Origin: Paracyclopina nana
Taxonomy: Eukaryota > Arthropoda > Copepoda > Cyclopoida > Cyclopettidae
Length of the DNA stretch: 64,000 nt
Assembly (NCBI GenBank): GCA_019096065.1
Contig: JAGUCH010000001.1
Coordinates: 1,116,001-1,180,000 of the forward strand
Direction: 5' to 3'
The notes under the pieces were generated by a model. That model saw nothing but the letters and a program-made list of their open reading frames with translations. It was not told where the DNA came from and did not search any database. Of the stretch, positions 11,051-21,737 are shown piece by piece (the stretch's first letter is position 1; each line of letters starts with the position of its first letter). The translations under genes and the position numbers were made by a program.

Positions 11051-12393
11051 GGTTGACAGTCCTCAAGGATCCGCTCCTTTTTCGAGGAAAGTCAATGTGG
11101 ATGAGGATGGCCCTCCTGTGGAATTTTGCTTCAGAGAAACTGGCTCCTCACCATTGATTGTGTATGCCACTTCATTTGGCGGAATTGTGGGCCTGGATAT
11201 TCGCACCAATTCCCATGCTTTCCGGTTGGAGAATGATCTTTTGGAAGGCCTCCAAACGGCCATGGCCATGTCTGGAGACCAAAACTGGCTGGTCTCTGGC
11301 ACCTCTTCCGGAGTCATCACCTGCTGGGATCTGCGCTTCCAATTGCCCATTGTCAAGTGCACTCATCCGGCCGAGTCCAGAATCCGCCAACTTTCCATAC
11401 CAGGTGAGAAAACTAGAGTGTGATCGGGGAGAGATGATGCACATTTGTACTCTCTTCCGTGCAGTTTTAGTCACGAGAAATTACCTCGACATGCATGATA
11501 CGCCTAAAAATTAACTCGACGTGCATGATAAACCTAAATTGCCGAGATTAACTATAGTTTTAATTTTCGTCTTGGAAGCCATTAAAATAAAAATACTTTC
11601 ATATCATTAAAGCCAGAAAGGAGTTGATGACAATTATTGTGAAGCGACATCTTTGCATGCATAAATGAGAAATTTCTTTAGAGTACAACTGCAGATACGA
11701 GAATACAAATCCACATCACTTGTCTCCAACCAAGCTCTATTTTTGTCATCGATAGCGAAAAATGAAAAATAACCCGATTTTGTATTGCTTTCCAGCTGGA
11801 TCCGGAGAAGTATTTGCAGCTGTTCAGGGCAACAATGAAGTGGGGCTGTGGAATGTTGAGAGCCAATTTCGTCAGCTGGTCCTCTGGGCTTCCAATAGTC
11901 CTCTGTTATCCACCAACCAGAGCAACTCCCAAAGCGTGTCAGCAATGCAGGCTGTGCACAACCATGACATGAACGTGCTCCTCACAGCGGGCACTGACAT
12001 GAGGATTCGGTTCTGGGACCTCCAAAATCCGGATCAGTCCTACATTGTTTGCGGTGCATCTGATGAGAAGATCAACTCTTGCAATGTGTCATACAAGTAA
12101 GGCTCTGCATAGGTTTTACTTATTTTTTTAATTCCTTTGCTTCCAGGACCAAGTTAGTGGAGGGGACTGAGGTAGTGCAAGAGGTGCATGCAAAGCCCAA
12201 AACCTCGTTTTCAACGGCCGGCCAAGGCCCTGGCCTTTTTGGGAATTTCGACGAAATCCATGGCAACAAACCTGGCCTTGAAGGCCCCGCGGCTGGCCAT
12301 CAAGATTGGATTTCTGCCATGACCATTTGTCAGGCTAGCAGATGGTATGTCATATCTGGCTCAAAAGATGGCGTCATCAAAGTGTGGAAATAA
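11051..12393 (+). CDS. PIK3R4: VPS15/PIK3R4 C-terminal WD40 region, 5' part not visible
   Basis: Three exons, 11051-11403, 11796-12096 and 12147-12393, join in phase to about 300 residues ending in KDGVIKVWK and TAA. VPS15 is the pseudokinase scaffold of the class III PI3-kinase (VPS34) complex in autophagy and endosomal sorting. Signature blocks match the family's C-terminal WD40 propeller: ITCWDLRFQLPIVKC, AAVQGNNEVGLWN, LLTAGTDMRIRFWDL and KLVEGTEVVQE. The first visible exon opens mid-codon after an intact TTTTCAG acceptor and has no usable ATG. The kinase, HEAT and early WD40 parts (about 1000 residues in human) are absent from the 11 kb upstream, which is full of opposite-strand sulfotransferase genes. 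Either the 5' exons lie before this window, with the sulfotransferases nested in a large intron, or this is a truncated duplicate. AATAAA lies at 12434-12439. Confidence 0.88.
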
Positions 12394-12433
12394 TCATGGC
12401 AGAAATTGGATGCATTGTGATATTTATACAGAA

Positions 12434-12439
12434 AATAAA
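12434..12439 (+). terminator. Poly(A) signal of the VPS15 gene
   Basis: AATAAA 41 bp after the stop codon, in the position expected for a short 3' UTR. Confidence 0.6.
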
Positions 12440-12607
12440 CACGGGTCTGCAAAGATTCAATTGTATTCATTCTATTTTAAGGCATAATATTTCGGGGATA
12501 TTGATAGGTTGACACTGCCATGGATAAAAGTCATGCTAATCTGACATGCGGAGTAAGTAAACTCTGGAGATTTGATTAGCTCACCAAAAACTATGGAGAG
12601 TATCACA

Positions 12608-12615
12608 TATAAAAG
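12608..12615 (+). promoter_or_regulatory. TATA box of the secreted peptide gene
   Basis: TATAAAAG lies 47 bp before the ATG at 12655. Transcription would start about 30 bp downstream, near 12638, leaving a 5' leader of under 20 nt. This is the cleanest core promoter in the window. Confidence 0.6.
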
Positions 12616-12654
12616 CCATGATTTTGTGGAAACTTTGCATCAATCGAAAACAAA

Positions 12655-13392
12655 ATGCTGGGATGCAAAGAGCCCCTCATTTTGTTGGCCTTGCTGGCCT
12701 CTTTTTATAACTGTCATGCACACAGGGTCTTGCCGAATCCGGAAGACATCATGAGGGTAACATTAAAAAATTAAATAACTGATGACAACATTAAATTGAG
12801 CTTCGCTGCAACATTTCGCAATTGCTTTTCTCACAAATTGAGCAGAATCCACAATTTGCAGTTGCTCAAGATCTATCACAACTTTAAAAAAAATCAATGT
12901 CGTTAACTATAATTGACTTAAAGATGAACCGCTTAAACAAATTTCTTGTCAGTTGACGCGAAATTAGTAACGACTTGGATCAATTTTGAATACGACCTAT
13001 TGTCTTTAATTTTTCACATTTTTCTATGAATTTGCAGGTTGCAGAGGAGTATCCAGCTCTATTCCTCAACTACAAAACTGACTTTGACTCTACGAATGGA
13101 GACGATGGCCTCAGCAGAAAACTCGGGTACTTAGCTCTGAATAATGATATGAAATTCGATGTTAACTTAGTGCATCAAAAGCAGTATTCCGGATAAGAAA
13201 GATACGAAAGGTTGGGCCCGGTACGACCCACGCAAAGCCAGATCAACTCAGTTAGATGCGATACAGGAATATGGTCGAGTCATCAAGAAGAATTACGGAT
13301 TCTACGATCCGAGGTTGCGACGCATTGACGAGCAGTCCAATTCGCAACGAGAGGTGGATCTCAAGCTTCCAGGATCATGGCGAATCATGTAA
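12655..13392 (+). CDS. Small secreted protein, putative peptide precursor
   Basis: Three exons, 12655-12756, 13038-13126 and 13185-13392, give 132 residues in consistent phases. The first 22 or so residues are a signal peptide (MLGCKEPLILLALLASFYNC...). The rest contains no cysteine. Basic cleavage-like sites occur at KK 68-69, KK 98-99 and RR 109-110. Two YDPR motifs stand at 77-80 and 104-107; the second lies in NYGFYDPRL (100-108), bounded by KK and RR. There is no glycine before the RR, so amidation is not predicted. I do not recognise the family. The TATA box, short leader and dibasic layout resemble neuropeptide or hormone precursors, but this is inference. The exon 3 acceptor could shift by three bases (AAAAG/CAG), adding one residue. 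AATAAA occurs near 13480. Confidence 0.7.
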
Positions 13393-13608
13393 TGTTTCCC
13401 CTTTGTTCGTACCACGGTGGGAGGCCAAAAGTAATTATAATTACCAGCTATTTTCATTGGTCCGAATGAGGCATCATTTAATAAAGGGTAGCCAAAAAGT
13501 GAACTAAGCATTCCGATTAAAACTTCATCAATAATTGTTGTAGTTGGTGTCACGTTCTTCATCAGTAAGAATAATCCTCATGAAATCGTAGAAAAGCCAC
13601 TAAAAATA

Positions 13609-13994
13609 ACGACCCACGCAAAGCCAGATCAACTCAGTTAGATGCGATACAGGAATATGGGTGAGCCATCAAGAAGAATTACGGATTCAACGATCCGAGG
13701 TTGCGAAGCATTGACAAGCAGTCCAATTCGCAACGAGAGGTGGATCTCAAGCTTCCAGGATCATGGCGAATCATGTAATGTTTCCCCTTTGTTCGTACCA
13801 CGGTGGGAGGCCAAAAGTAATTATTATTACCAGCTATTTTCATTGGTCCGAATGAGGCATCATTTAATAAAGGGTAGCCAAAAAGTGAACAAAGCATTCC
13901 GATTAAAACTTCATCAATAATTGTTGTAGTTGGTGTCACGTTCATCATCAGTAAGAATAATCCTCATGAAATCGTAGAAAAGCCACTAAAAAAT
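13609..13994 (+). pseudogene. Tandem copy of the last exon of the peptide gene
   Basis: Near-identical duplicate, period 386 bp, of 13223-13608. It covers most of exon 3 and the 3' flank but not the acceptor site. In the copy the frame meets TGA right after the GAATATGGG word, where the original reads GGTCGAG. Two other residues differ (FYDP becomes FNDP). It cannot encode the peptide by itself. Confidence 0.88.
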
Positions 13995-14060
13995 TATTCG
14001 TCTCTGGGAAAACATTGAAGCAGCTACTTTTCAACACAGGTGAGATTTCTGATTCTTTCA

Positions 14061-17000
14061 TTACGAGGGTGGAGGCGTGTCCAGGGATCGGATGATTTGC
14101 GACAAATCCGGATTGGTGGCCTCGGCGTCATCTTCATCCTCAATGAGGTCATCGGTGGCAGAAGAAGTCTTTTGGTTGTTTAGGGACGAAGAAAGCAGTT
14201 TGTCATCACTTCCGCCATTGCTATGTTCCAACGCGAATGCCCGACATTTGCGACTCAACATAGGAATCAAATTGTCTTGCTTCGAACCTGAAAAAAGAAA
14301 AATGAGAACTTTAAAAATGCAAATTGGTCCATGTTGTTGTTTAAGCAGAGCAATTAAGAGCTTTTTCGTCTACTAACAAAATTTATTTGTTTTGCCTTTG
14401 TCGCTCTTGAAAAGTTCGAAGAGTAGCTTAATGTTAACAACTTTGATTTTCCAATTTGTAAATGAAAATCTGGAGCTAAATTAAGTAGTGGACTCTGCTC
14501 AAGTTGAAAGAAAAGCAGCAGTGAAATGTTCCAATGAGGCTCATTTGAATTCTGTCAGTTCTTTTAAAATTACCTGATCTTTGGTAAAACAGAATGTAAC
14601 CAGATGAAAAGTCCCCAGGAGAGTCCCCTGGAACCTTGCGCTCAGTGATGGCTCCGTCGTCAAAGTAATTCCACTGATTGGAGCCCAGATGCCTGGCAAA
14701 TGCAGTGTAGTGGCCGCCATACACGGATCCGAAATGGCAGACGCACCCGTACAAGTTGAACACTGGCCGTGTGTCCGACTGCAACGGGCCTGACAAGTAG
14801 GGAGTGAGGTCCATATCATTCACCTTGAACTCCACATCCTTTTCCAATTTCAGGGCTCCAGAATTGGTGAACACGAACCTTAGATAAGGAAAAAAATGCA
14901 TTTGCTATGTATAGGCTGATGTTTTGAGCAGAGTAAAAAATGTCGGGTAAACTGGTAAAAGGCACTTTTTGAAAATATGAAATTGGTGATTTGTTAAAAA
15001 TTATTTTGGATAAAACCATTCTATGTATTTTTGTTAGAAGAAGTTGGTTTTCGAACCAAATATTAACTTAAAGATTCCTAATTTCTTCGTTGGTATACTA
15101 TCATGACAACTGCGTTGTATATCAGTAGTTGATGAGCAAAGTTAGCTTTACTCAATACTTCAAGCTTCAGCAGCAACAAACTTGAGAACACTTTTTGAAG
15201 CAGAGTTCAGTTTGGGAACTTAACTTAGCAAGCAAGCTGAGATTGGCAACTTAACTTAGCCACCAAACTCAGTTAGGCAAAATTAGCCCAAGTAAGATTA
15301 TGCGTAAATATAAGAGAACAGAGCTAAACCCAGATTAACTTTTTCTCCTTAAGTTAACTTGCGTAATGAGTCACTGCAAGAACTCACTTTATGGGACATA
15401 AGATAACGCAGACTTAATGGCAACTTTTTAAATTTCAAACCAAAATCACAACAATTAATCTGATTAGATTTTAAAAAGGCATTTTGTGTGCCTTTCATAG
15501 TTGTGCCTTTTTTTGCAGAGCCAATTTATGTAGGTGCCTTTTCCCAAAAGTGCCTTTTACCAGCAGAGCCAAAATGTCTAAAGTTGAAAAAATCCAATGA
15601 TACCTTTTGAGGTAGACGATGAGGTAATCAGGAAACCTCCAAACAGACAAGGTTTTCGTGGCGCATTTGTTTTTCCGGCAAATCGGGCAGAACCAGGGGT
15701 TCGTCTCGTCCAACTCCTCAGTGCGTGAGAAAGCCTCCAAGCAGTCATCCAACGAGAGCCTCTCCTTCAGCCTCGTGGCCTCCATGGAGGAATGATTGAC
15801 CGTTTTCCCAGCCTCGTCCAAATCGGACCCGTCCAGGTTCGTGTATGTGATTGCGATAGTATCATTGACCTGAAGACACACCAAATTCCACCAAGTTTCC
15901 AGAAATTCAATTTAGTGGCATACCTGCAGGATAATCTCGTCATCGTTGTCCTCCTTGATGCGAATGCAGCCACTGCAATGCGAGTTGAAAATGCAGCGTG
16001 AGCACAGTTTGCCCTGGGCATTGACCAAGGCCAATTCCGGCCTTTCCTTGTCGCATTTCGGAATGAAGGGGCGCAAAAGGTGGAAGAGCTGCCTGCCTGA
16101 CACCCGATTCGGCACCTGGGCCAAGGCTGGGTGTCCGAAGGTCACGACAGCCTTTTTGTTGTTGTCAGAGGCCGCGGAGTGGTCGAGCCTGCACAAGACT
16201 GGCAAGTTGAAAATCCGCAACTTGGGCTTGCACTTGCCAATTTGGTCCAAAGCGACGAACTCGGACGAGGCCTCGGCCTCTTGGCGACACCCCGGACACT
16301 TGACAAAGTTGTCGGCCAATGCTGGATCCGCTCCGTGATGTTCAATCGTGCGCTCAAGGCACGGAGCGCAGATGACGCAATCGCACGCGTTGTGCTGACG
16401 CAACTCCGCCGCCGGCAAATCCTCCATGCAAATGACGCACGATGCGTACTCGCGAATGACAGATTGGGGGACAACGGCATCAGCACTTGTCTTGTCATCG
16501 TTGATGTCCACCTCAATGACATCGCTGGCGTCCTCGCTGGCCTTCAACTCGGCCGTTTTTATGACGTACACGCGTCGATCGTCCTTCAAGCATTTCAGCA
16601 GAGTCCATTCGTCCACGACTCTCGAAATGTGATGGCCCAACACCTCAGCCACCTAAAAGTACAAAATTAATTACATAAATTGAAACTTAACAAAGCCATC
16701 AAATTTGTAAAAACTTGACATTAACTTTGATTTTAGTGAAAAGCTACAATTGACCAGATTAGATTTGTAGCTCGTATAACTACTTTCAACGCCCAATAAT
16801 TATATATTTTTTATGCCAACATAGTAAAATGTCTAGGATGAGCAGAAACGGAGATATAGCTATGCTAAAAGTGGATTACTGCCACCTTGATTAATTTTGC
16901 ATAATAAGTTAGGCAACAAATATCTCATTTTGGGTGCACTTTACAGACTTGCTTATGAAATATGTTATGGGAAGCCATAGGCCAGGATTTTTAAATTACT

Positions 17001-19197
17001 ACCAAATGAACCATATAGAACATAGGCTTTCAGAAAATGAGCTCGCATACAACTTTTCAAATGGCACGCCTAGACTTTTAATTTTTCAGCAATTAACAAG
17101 TTGATTTTGCAGCTTTCTAGCTGGTCTGGGAAAAGCCCCAATTGTGCTAAACTTGCGATTAACTTTGCTGTTTCGACTAATAGGTCGCGACAAATAGAAA
17201 AAAAAGAAACGAATAAGTTGGCCAGTTGAGTTTTTTACCTGAAGGCCTTCGGACGATTCTAGTGAAAGCTCAGACACAACCTTGGCCTTCAGATGGCCAA
17301 CATTGTCAGCCTGGCTCATGTCGAGCAGAAGCGAAATGGGCTCCTTCTCTCCAATGTAGGTAACTTGGATTTGCCTGACATTAGCTCCTGGCAGTGGCAC
17401 TGGCAAGTACATGAAGGGCTCAAAGCTGACCGAGACGTAGTTGCACGTGCTGCAAACGACCGAGCTCTTGAATTGGCCCTGAAAAGTGCGAGCCACAACT
17501 GTGTCATTGGCAGCCAGGTATTTCTCCCAGAACCTGTCGGCCTCGACGGCCTCCTTGAGCCTGGCTGGATCTAGGGTAGGACTAGTTGGTGTGAGTGCAG
17601 AAGCACCCAAAGAAGACCTCTCCATTTCCAATTGGTAGTTTTTCTCTGACGAATCCAGACGCATCCGTTTAATTCCGCTAAAGTTACATAACAACCTAAA
17701 GAAGGAAGAAAAGATATCGTAGTAGCACGAGAAGAACAAAAAGTGAGAGAAAAGGCCACGAACCTGCTTTTTGATTGATTGACAGCCTTGCCATCATCAT
17801 CATCATCGTCATCCGTTCTCATTTCGCTAATTTCAGTCTCGGTGAGGTTATCAATGGTGCCCCTCGGCCGAATCTTGGCCTCGAGCTTGGAATATTTTTC
17901 AGAATCAAATGAGATCTCGTTGTTCATTTCCTGATCCGGATTCTCAGCCAGGACATTCACGTTCAGAGTCTTGTTCTCCTTTGAGTAGAAGTTCTCTTCT
18001 TTGTCCTCGCCGGCGGTGGCGGCGGCCGCCGGATTCTCTGTGGTGCTAGTGGAGTTGTTGATGTCTGAAATTGGCTTGACGTTGTTGTTGCACTTCACCA
18101 ATTTCTCCGGATGCACCAAATTTGAGCAGAATTGACTGCTGCTGCACGAGTCCATCTCATAGTCCTCGTCTTCCTCCACCGAGTCTTCCACATCCTCCAT
18201 TCTGGCCTTGAGTCGCTTGGGAATGGGCTGCTGTCGAATGGCAGTGGCCACCTTGTCCTCCATGACGGAAGATCCGGAGTCGTAGCTCTTCGGAGATGCT
18301 GAGCACCTCGACTCGGTGTCGCCCTCCTTGTTGACTGACTTGCGCTGATGATGCTCATTCTTGGCCTCTTCTAAGCTGGAGTTCCTCGACAGCCAGCTCA
18401 GCGCGTTGCTGTGAGCAGTGTGCAGCTCCATCGAGGTGCCACATTCGGACGCATGGTTGCTCTTCTTGTGGTCATCAGTCATCATGCCCCTCAGTTCTTC
18501 GTGCATCGTGTCTAATAAAAGCGCTAGGAATTCCTGGCAGTCATGCTGATGAGCGCCTGCAAACCAAAAATACGTCCATGTAAACTATGCTTTAATTTTT
18601 TTAGCTTCTTATTTTGTTAGTACCGGAAAATTGTGGATGGGCTGTGGACAGGCAGTCCTTAAAGTCCACAGGCTTGAGCAAAGAGTATTCACCAGCCCAG
18701 ACATTCCTCAACAAGGGCTGAAAGCGAGCAGTGATGCTGAAGCAGCTGTCGGATCCGGAGGATCCAGTGTCAGACTTTCCGTACGAGTTGTCGAGAGCCT
18801 CCGAGAAGTACTTGACGATGGTGGGCGTGGCGAGGAGACACTGCAGCCCCGAGTTCATGTAGCAAGTGTTGGCAAAGTTGTAGAAGCCGCAGAGGCCGGC
18901 CACGGCCCCCTCGACCTTGACATCGGGCTCCAACGTCAGGGTGGGCGTGAAGAGGTCGGAGAACACGGGGTTCTCCTCGTCGTCGTTCTCAGTGCTAAAA
19001 ATATCATTGGAGGCTGTGTGGGTTGCTGAGGAGGTCACCAGAGGATAGGAGGGAATGTCCAAGTCCAAGTCGAAACTGAGGTCGTTGGGGTCAGCTTGAG
19101 CCTCGACCGAGGAGGGGCCTCCATCTTGGTCGTCGTCGTCAGCCTCGGTCATCAGCGGGGAAGGATTCTCCACGAGATTGGCTGAATAGTCTTCCAT
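14061..19197 (-). CDS. Ubiquitin-specific protease of the USP4/11/15 type with a RING-like insert
   Basis: Seven exons on the minus strand: 18624-19197, 17764-18556, 17239-17695, 15924-16652, 15604-15869, 14574-14878 and 14061-14287. Phases agree and give 1116 residues. It is a cysteine protease that removes ubiquitin. The Cys box is NFANTCYMN (Cys112), followed by AHQHDCQEFL. The zinc-ribbon half-sites are VCSTCNY and WFCPICRKN. The His box is YGGHYTAFA, with the Asp in YFDD, and it ends GYILFYQRSG. VAEVLGHHISRVV and LSLDDCLEAF match the USP4/11/15 group. The N-terminal DUSP-UBL module of vertebrate members is missing: catalytic Cys is at 112, not about 300. An acidic, low-complexity insert occupies about 215-455. 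Residues 680-730 hold a RING-like pattern C-x2-C-x14-C-x-C-x2-C-x2-C-x20-C-x2-C. Drosophila Usp15-31 may be the closest named relative (from memory). Confidence 0.9.
14879..15603. other. Intron 5 of the USP gene
   Basis: A 725-bp AT-rich intron on the minus strand. It contains repeated short words such as TTAACTTAGC around 15190-15260 and GTGCCTTTT around 15490-15560, but nothing assignable to a known element. Confidence 0.5.
16653..17238. other. Intron 3 of the USP gene
   Basis: A 586-bp AT-rich intron between the first catalytic half and the RING-bearing exon. I see no repeat or coding signal in it. Confidence 0.5.
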
Positions 19198-20109
19198 TGG
19201 GATCGGCTGCTGATGATGCTACAACAACGTCCCAAGCATGAGTTCACTGCAAAACGAAGCAGCCGAAATCATCGAAAACTGGCTTTGTTTTTGACAAAGG
19301 CGATTTGGTGGAAAAAATAACAAGCAACAAAGGCCGTGTCAACAAACGGAACTTTTCCCGTCAATTTGCGGGGCGCAAAGCGATTTGCTTCAATGGATTG
19401 TTTTTGTTCTGCCTTTTAACGGAAAAAGCTGGCGCCGTCTATTCTTACCTTCAATGGTGTGAAAATGGTAGAAAACGACAAAAGTTGATGGCTAGTAGAA
19501 AGTGTTTTTGGCCAGAATCTGGTAAAACGAGGCCAACTGGGCAAAAACAGCAGAATCTCGTCTGATCTACCCGGCTCTGAGTATTTTTTCGGTGACTCGG
19601 CAGTTTTGGCGCGCTTCGGCAGTCACATCACAGTCAGCTGGCAAGATGCATTTATGAGTAAAATATGCCTTCCATTTTTCTAATTTGATGCATACTCTCA
19701 GCCTTTTTGGGTCAAATCAAGCCAAGTTAATGAATATCATATATTTTGAAGTCAGCAATGGCTCTTTTGACGGGAAATTCAGTTTTAGGTAGGTGTTGAA
19801 AAAAAGGCCTACTTGCAAAGTGTACTAGTTTTTCTGATGCTTTTTTTCCAAAATAATTCTTAATTATTCTTTTTCTTTAGAGCCAAAATCTGTCCCTAAA
19901 ATATAAGAATTTTCAGAAATAAAAGTAGTTTTTCATTAAACCTAAACTAGCCTGAGGTATAATGTGAATTTGGTAATTTAATATCAAAATTGAGGTGAAA
20001 TAGAGGTTAATTTTCGATCCATCGCTATCATCAAATTGAAAATAAACATATATGACAGAAACTGAGTTTTGGCATATTCTGAAGAAGTAAACGCTGGCAG
20101 GCGCTCAGA
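19198..20109. promoter_or_regulatory. Divergent intergenic region between USP and ABHD11
   Basis: About 0.9 kb separates the start codons of two genes transcribed away from each other, so both promoters and 5' leaders must lie here. No TATA box is obvious. An open frame at 19305-19565 has no recognisable product and is probably chance. Confidence 0.5.
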
Positions 20110-21031
20110 ATGATTTTGAAGCAGCTGTCAAACGTGAGTCGGCAGTTTTTCCGCCAAATCCATATCAACAAAGAAGTTATCAATGGTGGCAAGGACGAAA
20201 TCATCATAGCTCATGGAATGCTCGGCTCGTTGGCAAATTGGAGCAGTTTGTCAAAGAGGATAGCCAAGGAAACTGGCAAGACCATTGTCACTTTTGACGC
20301 TCGAAATCATGGCCAGAGTGAGCATGCCAAAAGCATGGCATATCCAGACATGGCTGATGACATGAAGTCTCTCATGTCAGGGCAAAAAGCCACGCTCATT
20401 GGCCACTCCATGGGTGGAAGAACAGCCATGTATTTGGCCTTAAAATGGCCAGAACTGGGTAAGCACTAAAGTCATTGTTTCATTGAATAATGGCGGTGAA
20501 TACTGGCATGTTCCAGTTGAAAGATTGGTGGTTGTCGATGTGTCACCTGTCAACCAAAATTTTGATGTCATGGACGCCACAGAATGGAACATGTCTCACT
20601 TTTTCTATGCCATGAAAGCTGTGCAATTTCCGTCAAATACGACAATGTTCCAAGCCAGAAAGGCTGCTGATGCACAATTAGCAAAGCGAATCTCTGACCC
20701 TTCCTTAAGAGCGTGGTTGCTGATGAATGTGCATGAGGTGAAGCCCGGACATTTTGACTGGAGAGTCAACCTTGATGTGATATTAGAGGCCTTTCAAAGC
20801 CACATTCGAACATTTCCTAATGACCACTTTGAAGGGAGTTCCTATGCTGGGCCCACGCTGTTCATCGGTGGCGAGAAATCCGACTATATTCCTGTGACAG
20901 ATCACCCGGAGATTCTGGAAAAGTTCCCCAATGCTCAATTTGAGTACATTTCAGGTGCTGGTCACTGGGTTCATTCTCAGAAACCCAACGAGTTCATAGA
21001 AGTATTGCTCAAGTTCCTGTTAAATAACTAA
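20110..21031 (+). CDS. ABHD11: ABHD11-type alpha/beta hydrolase
   Basis: Two exons, 20110-20458 and 20517-21031, joined across a 58-bp intron give 287 residues. ABHD11 is a mitochondrial serine hydrolase; the mammalian protein is linked to protection of the lipoylated 2-oxoglutarate dehydrogenase complex. The N-terminus (MILKQLSNVSRQFFRQIHI) is basic and lacks acid residues, as in a mitochondrial targeting sequence. The oxyanion motif is HGMLGS, followed by DARNHGQS. The nucleophile elbow is GHSMGG and the catalytic histidine is in GAGHWVHSQKP. The length is close to the human protein (about 315). The start is the only upstream ATG in frame. A broken copy of exon 2 lies 80 bp downstream. Confidence 0.95.
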
Positions 21032-21112
21032 AACCTTTATTGTTAAAATGTGCCATGAAGGTAATTTGCATGCTACAATTGATTTAGTTAAATGAACATC
21101 AGACCCTTCATT

Positions 21113-21466
21113 ACCAGTGTTGACACCTCTCAACCAAAATGTTGATGTCATGGACGCCACAGAATGGAACATGTCTCACTTTTTCTATGCCATGACAGCT
21201 GTGCAATTTCCATCAAATACGACAATGTTCCAAGCCAGAAAGGCTGCTGATGCACAATTAGCAAAGCGAATCTCTGACCCTTCCTTAAGAGTGTGGTTGC
21301 TGATGGATGTGCATGAGGTGAAGCCGGGACATTTTGACTGGGGTATAAACTTTGATGTGATATTAGAGGCCTTTCAAAGCCACATTCGAACATTTCCAAA
21401 TGACCACTTTGAAGGGAGTTCCTATGCTGGGCCCACACTGTTCATCGGTGGCGAGAAATATGTATA
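21113..21466 (+). pseudogene. Partial tandem copy of ABHD11 exon 2
   Basis: About 350 bp, nearly identical to 20540-20877. It starts within the DVSPVNQNF coding block and breaks off at GGEK, before the acidic and histidine residues of the active site. It has no acceptor site, start codon or C-terminus. The few substitutions show the duplication is recent. Confidence 0.93.
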
Positions 21467-21737
21467 GCATCAAAAAAGTGTTTAGCTGCATCATAGATGT
21501 TTCTGTTGTAAAATTAGATGCAATTCTAAGGCATGGGAGTTCGAGGAGTAGTTCTGGTCTGATGCCTTTTTCCCAGTTGACATTTTATGCAACTCTTCTT
21601 CGTTCATGGCAATCGTGTGCAAACAGTTAGTTTATCTCAAGTGCCAATTTCACACACAAAACAAGTTGATGATGACTTTCAACTATCAGTTGATTGTGGT
21701 CAATGCTTGATGATGACATGCTGTCAGTTGTTCAAAT
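21467..21737. other. Short intergenic region before the MFS gene
   Basis: No gene seen. It should hold the promoter, or a missed first exon, of the transporter. A TTTTTTGCAAG sequence at about 21768-21778 could be an acceptor if the true start lies upstream. Confidence 0.4.

Noticed and set aside
19305..19565. 86-residue frame in the divergent promoter region
   Set aside because: No recognisable product; it overlaps the expected promoters of USP and ABHD11.
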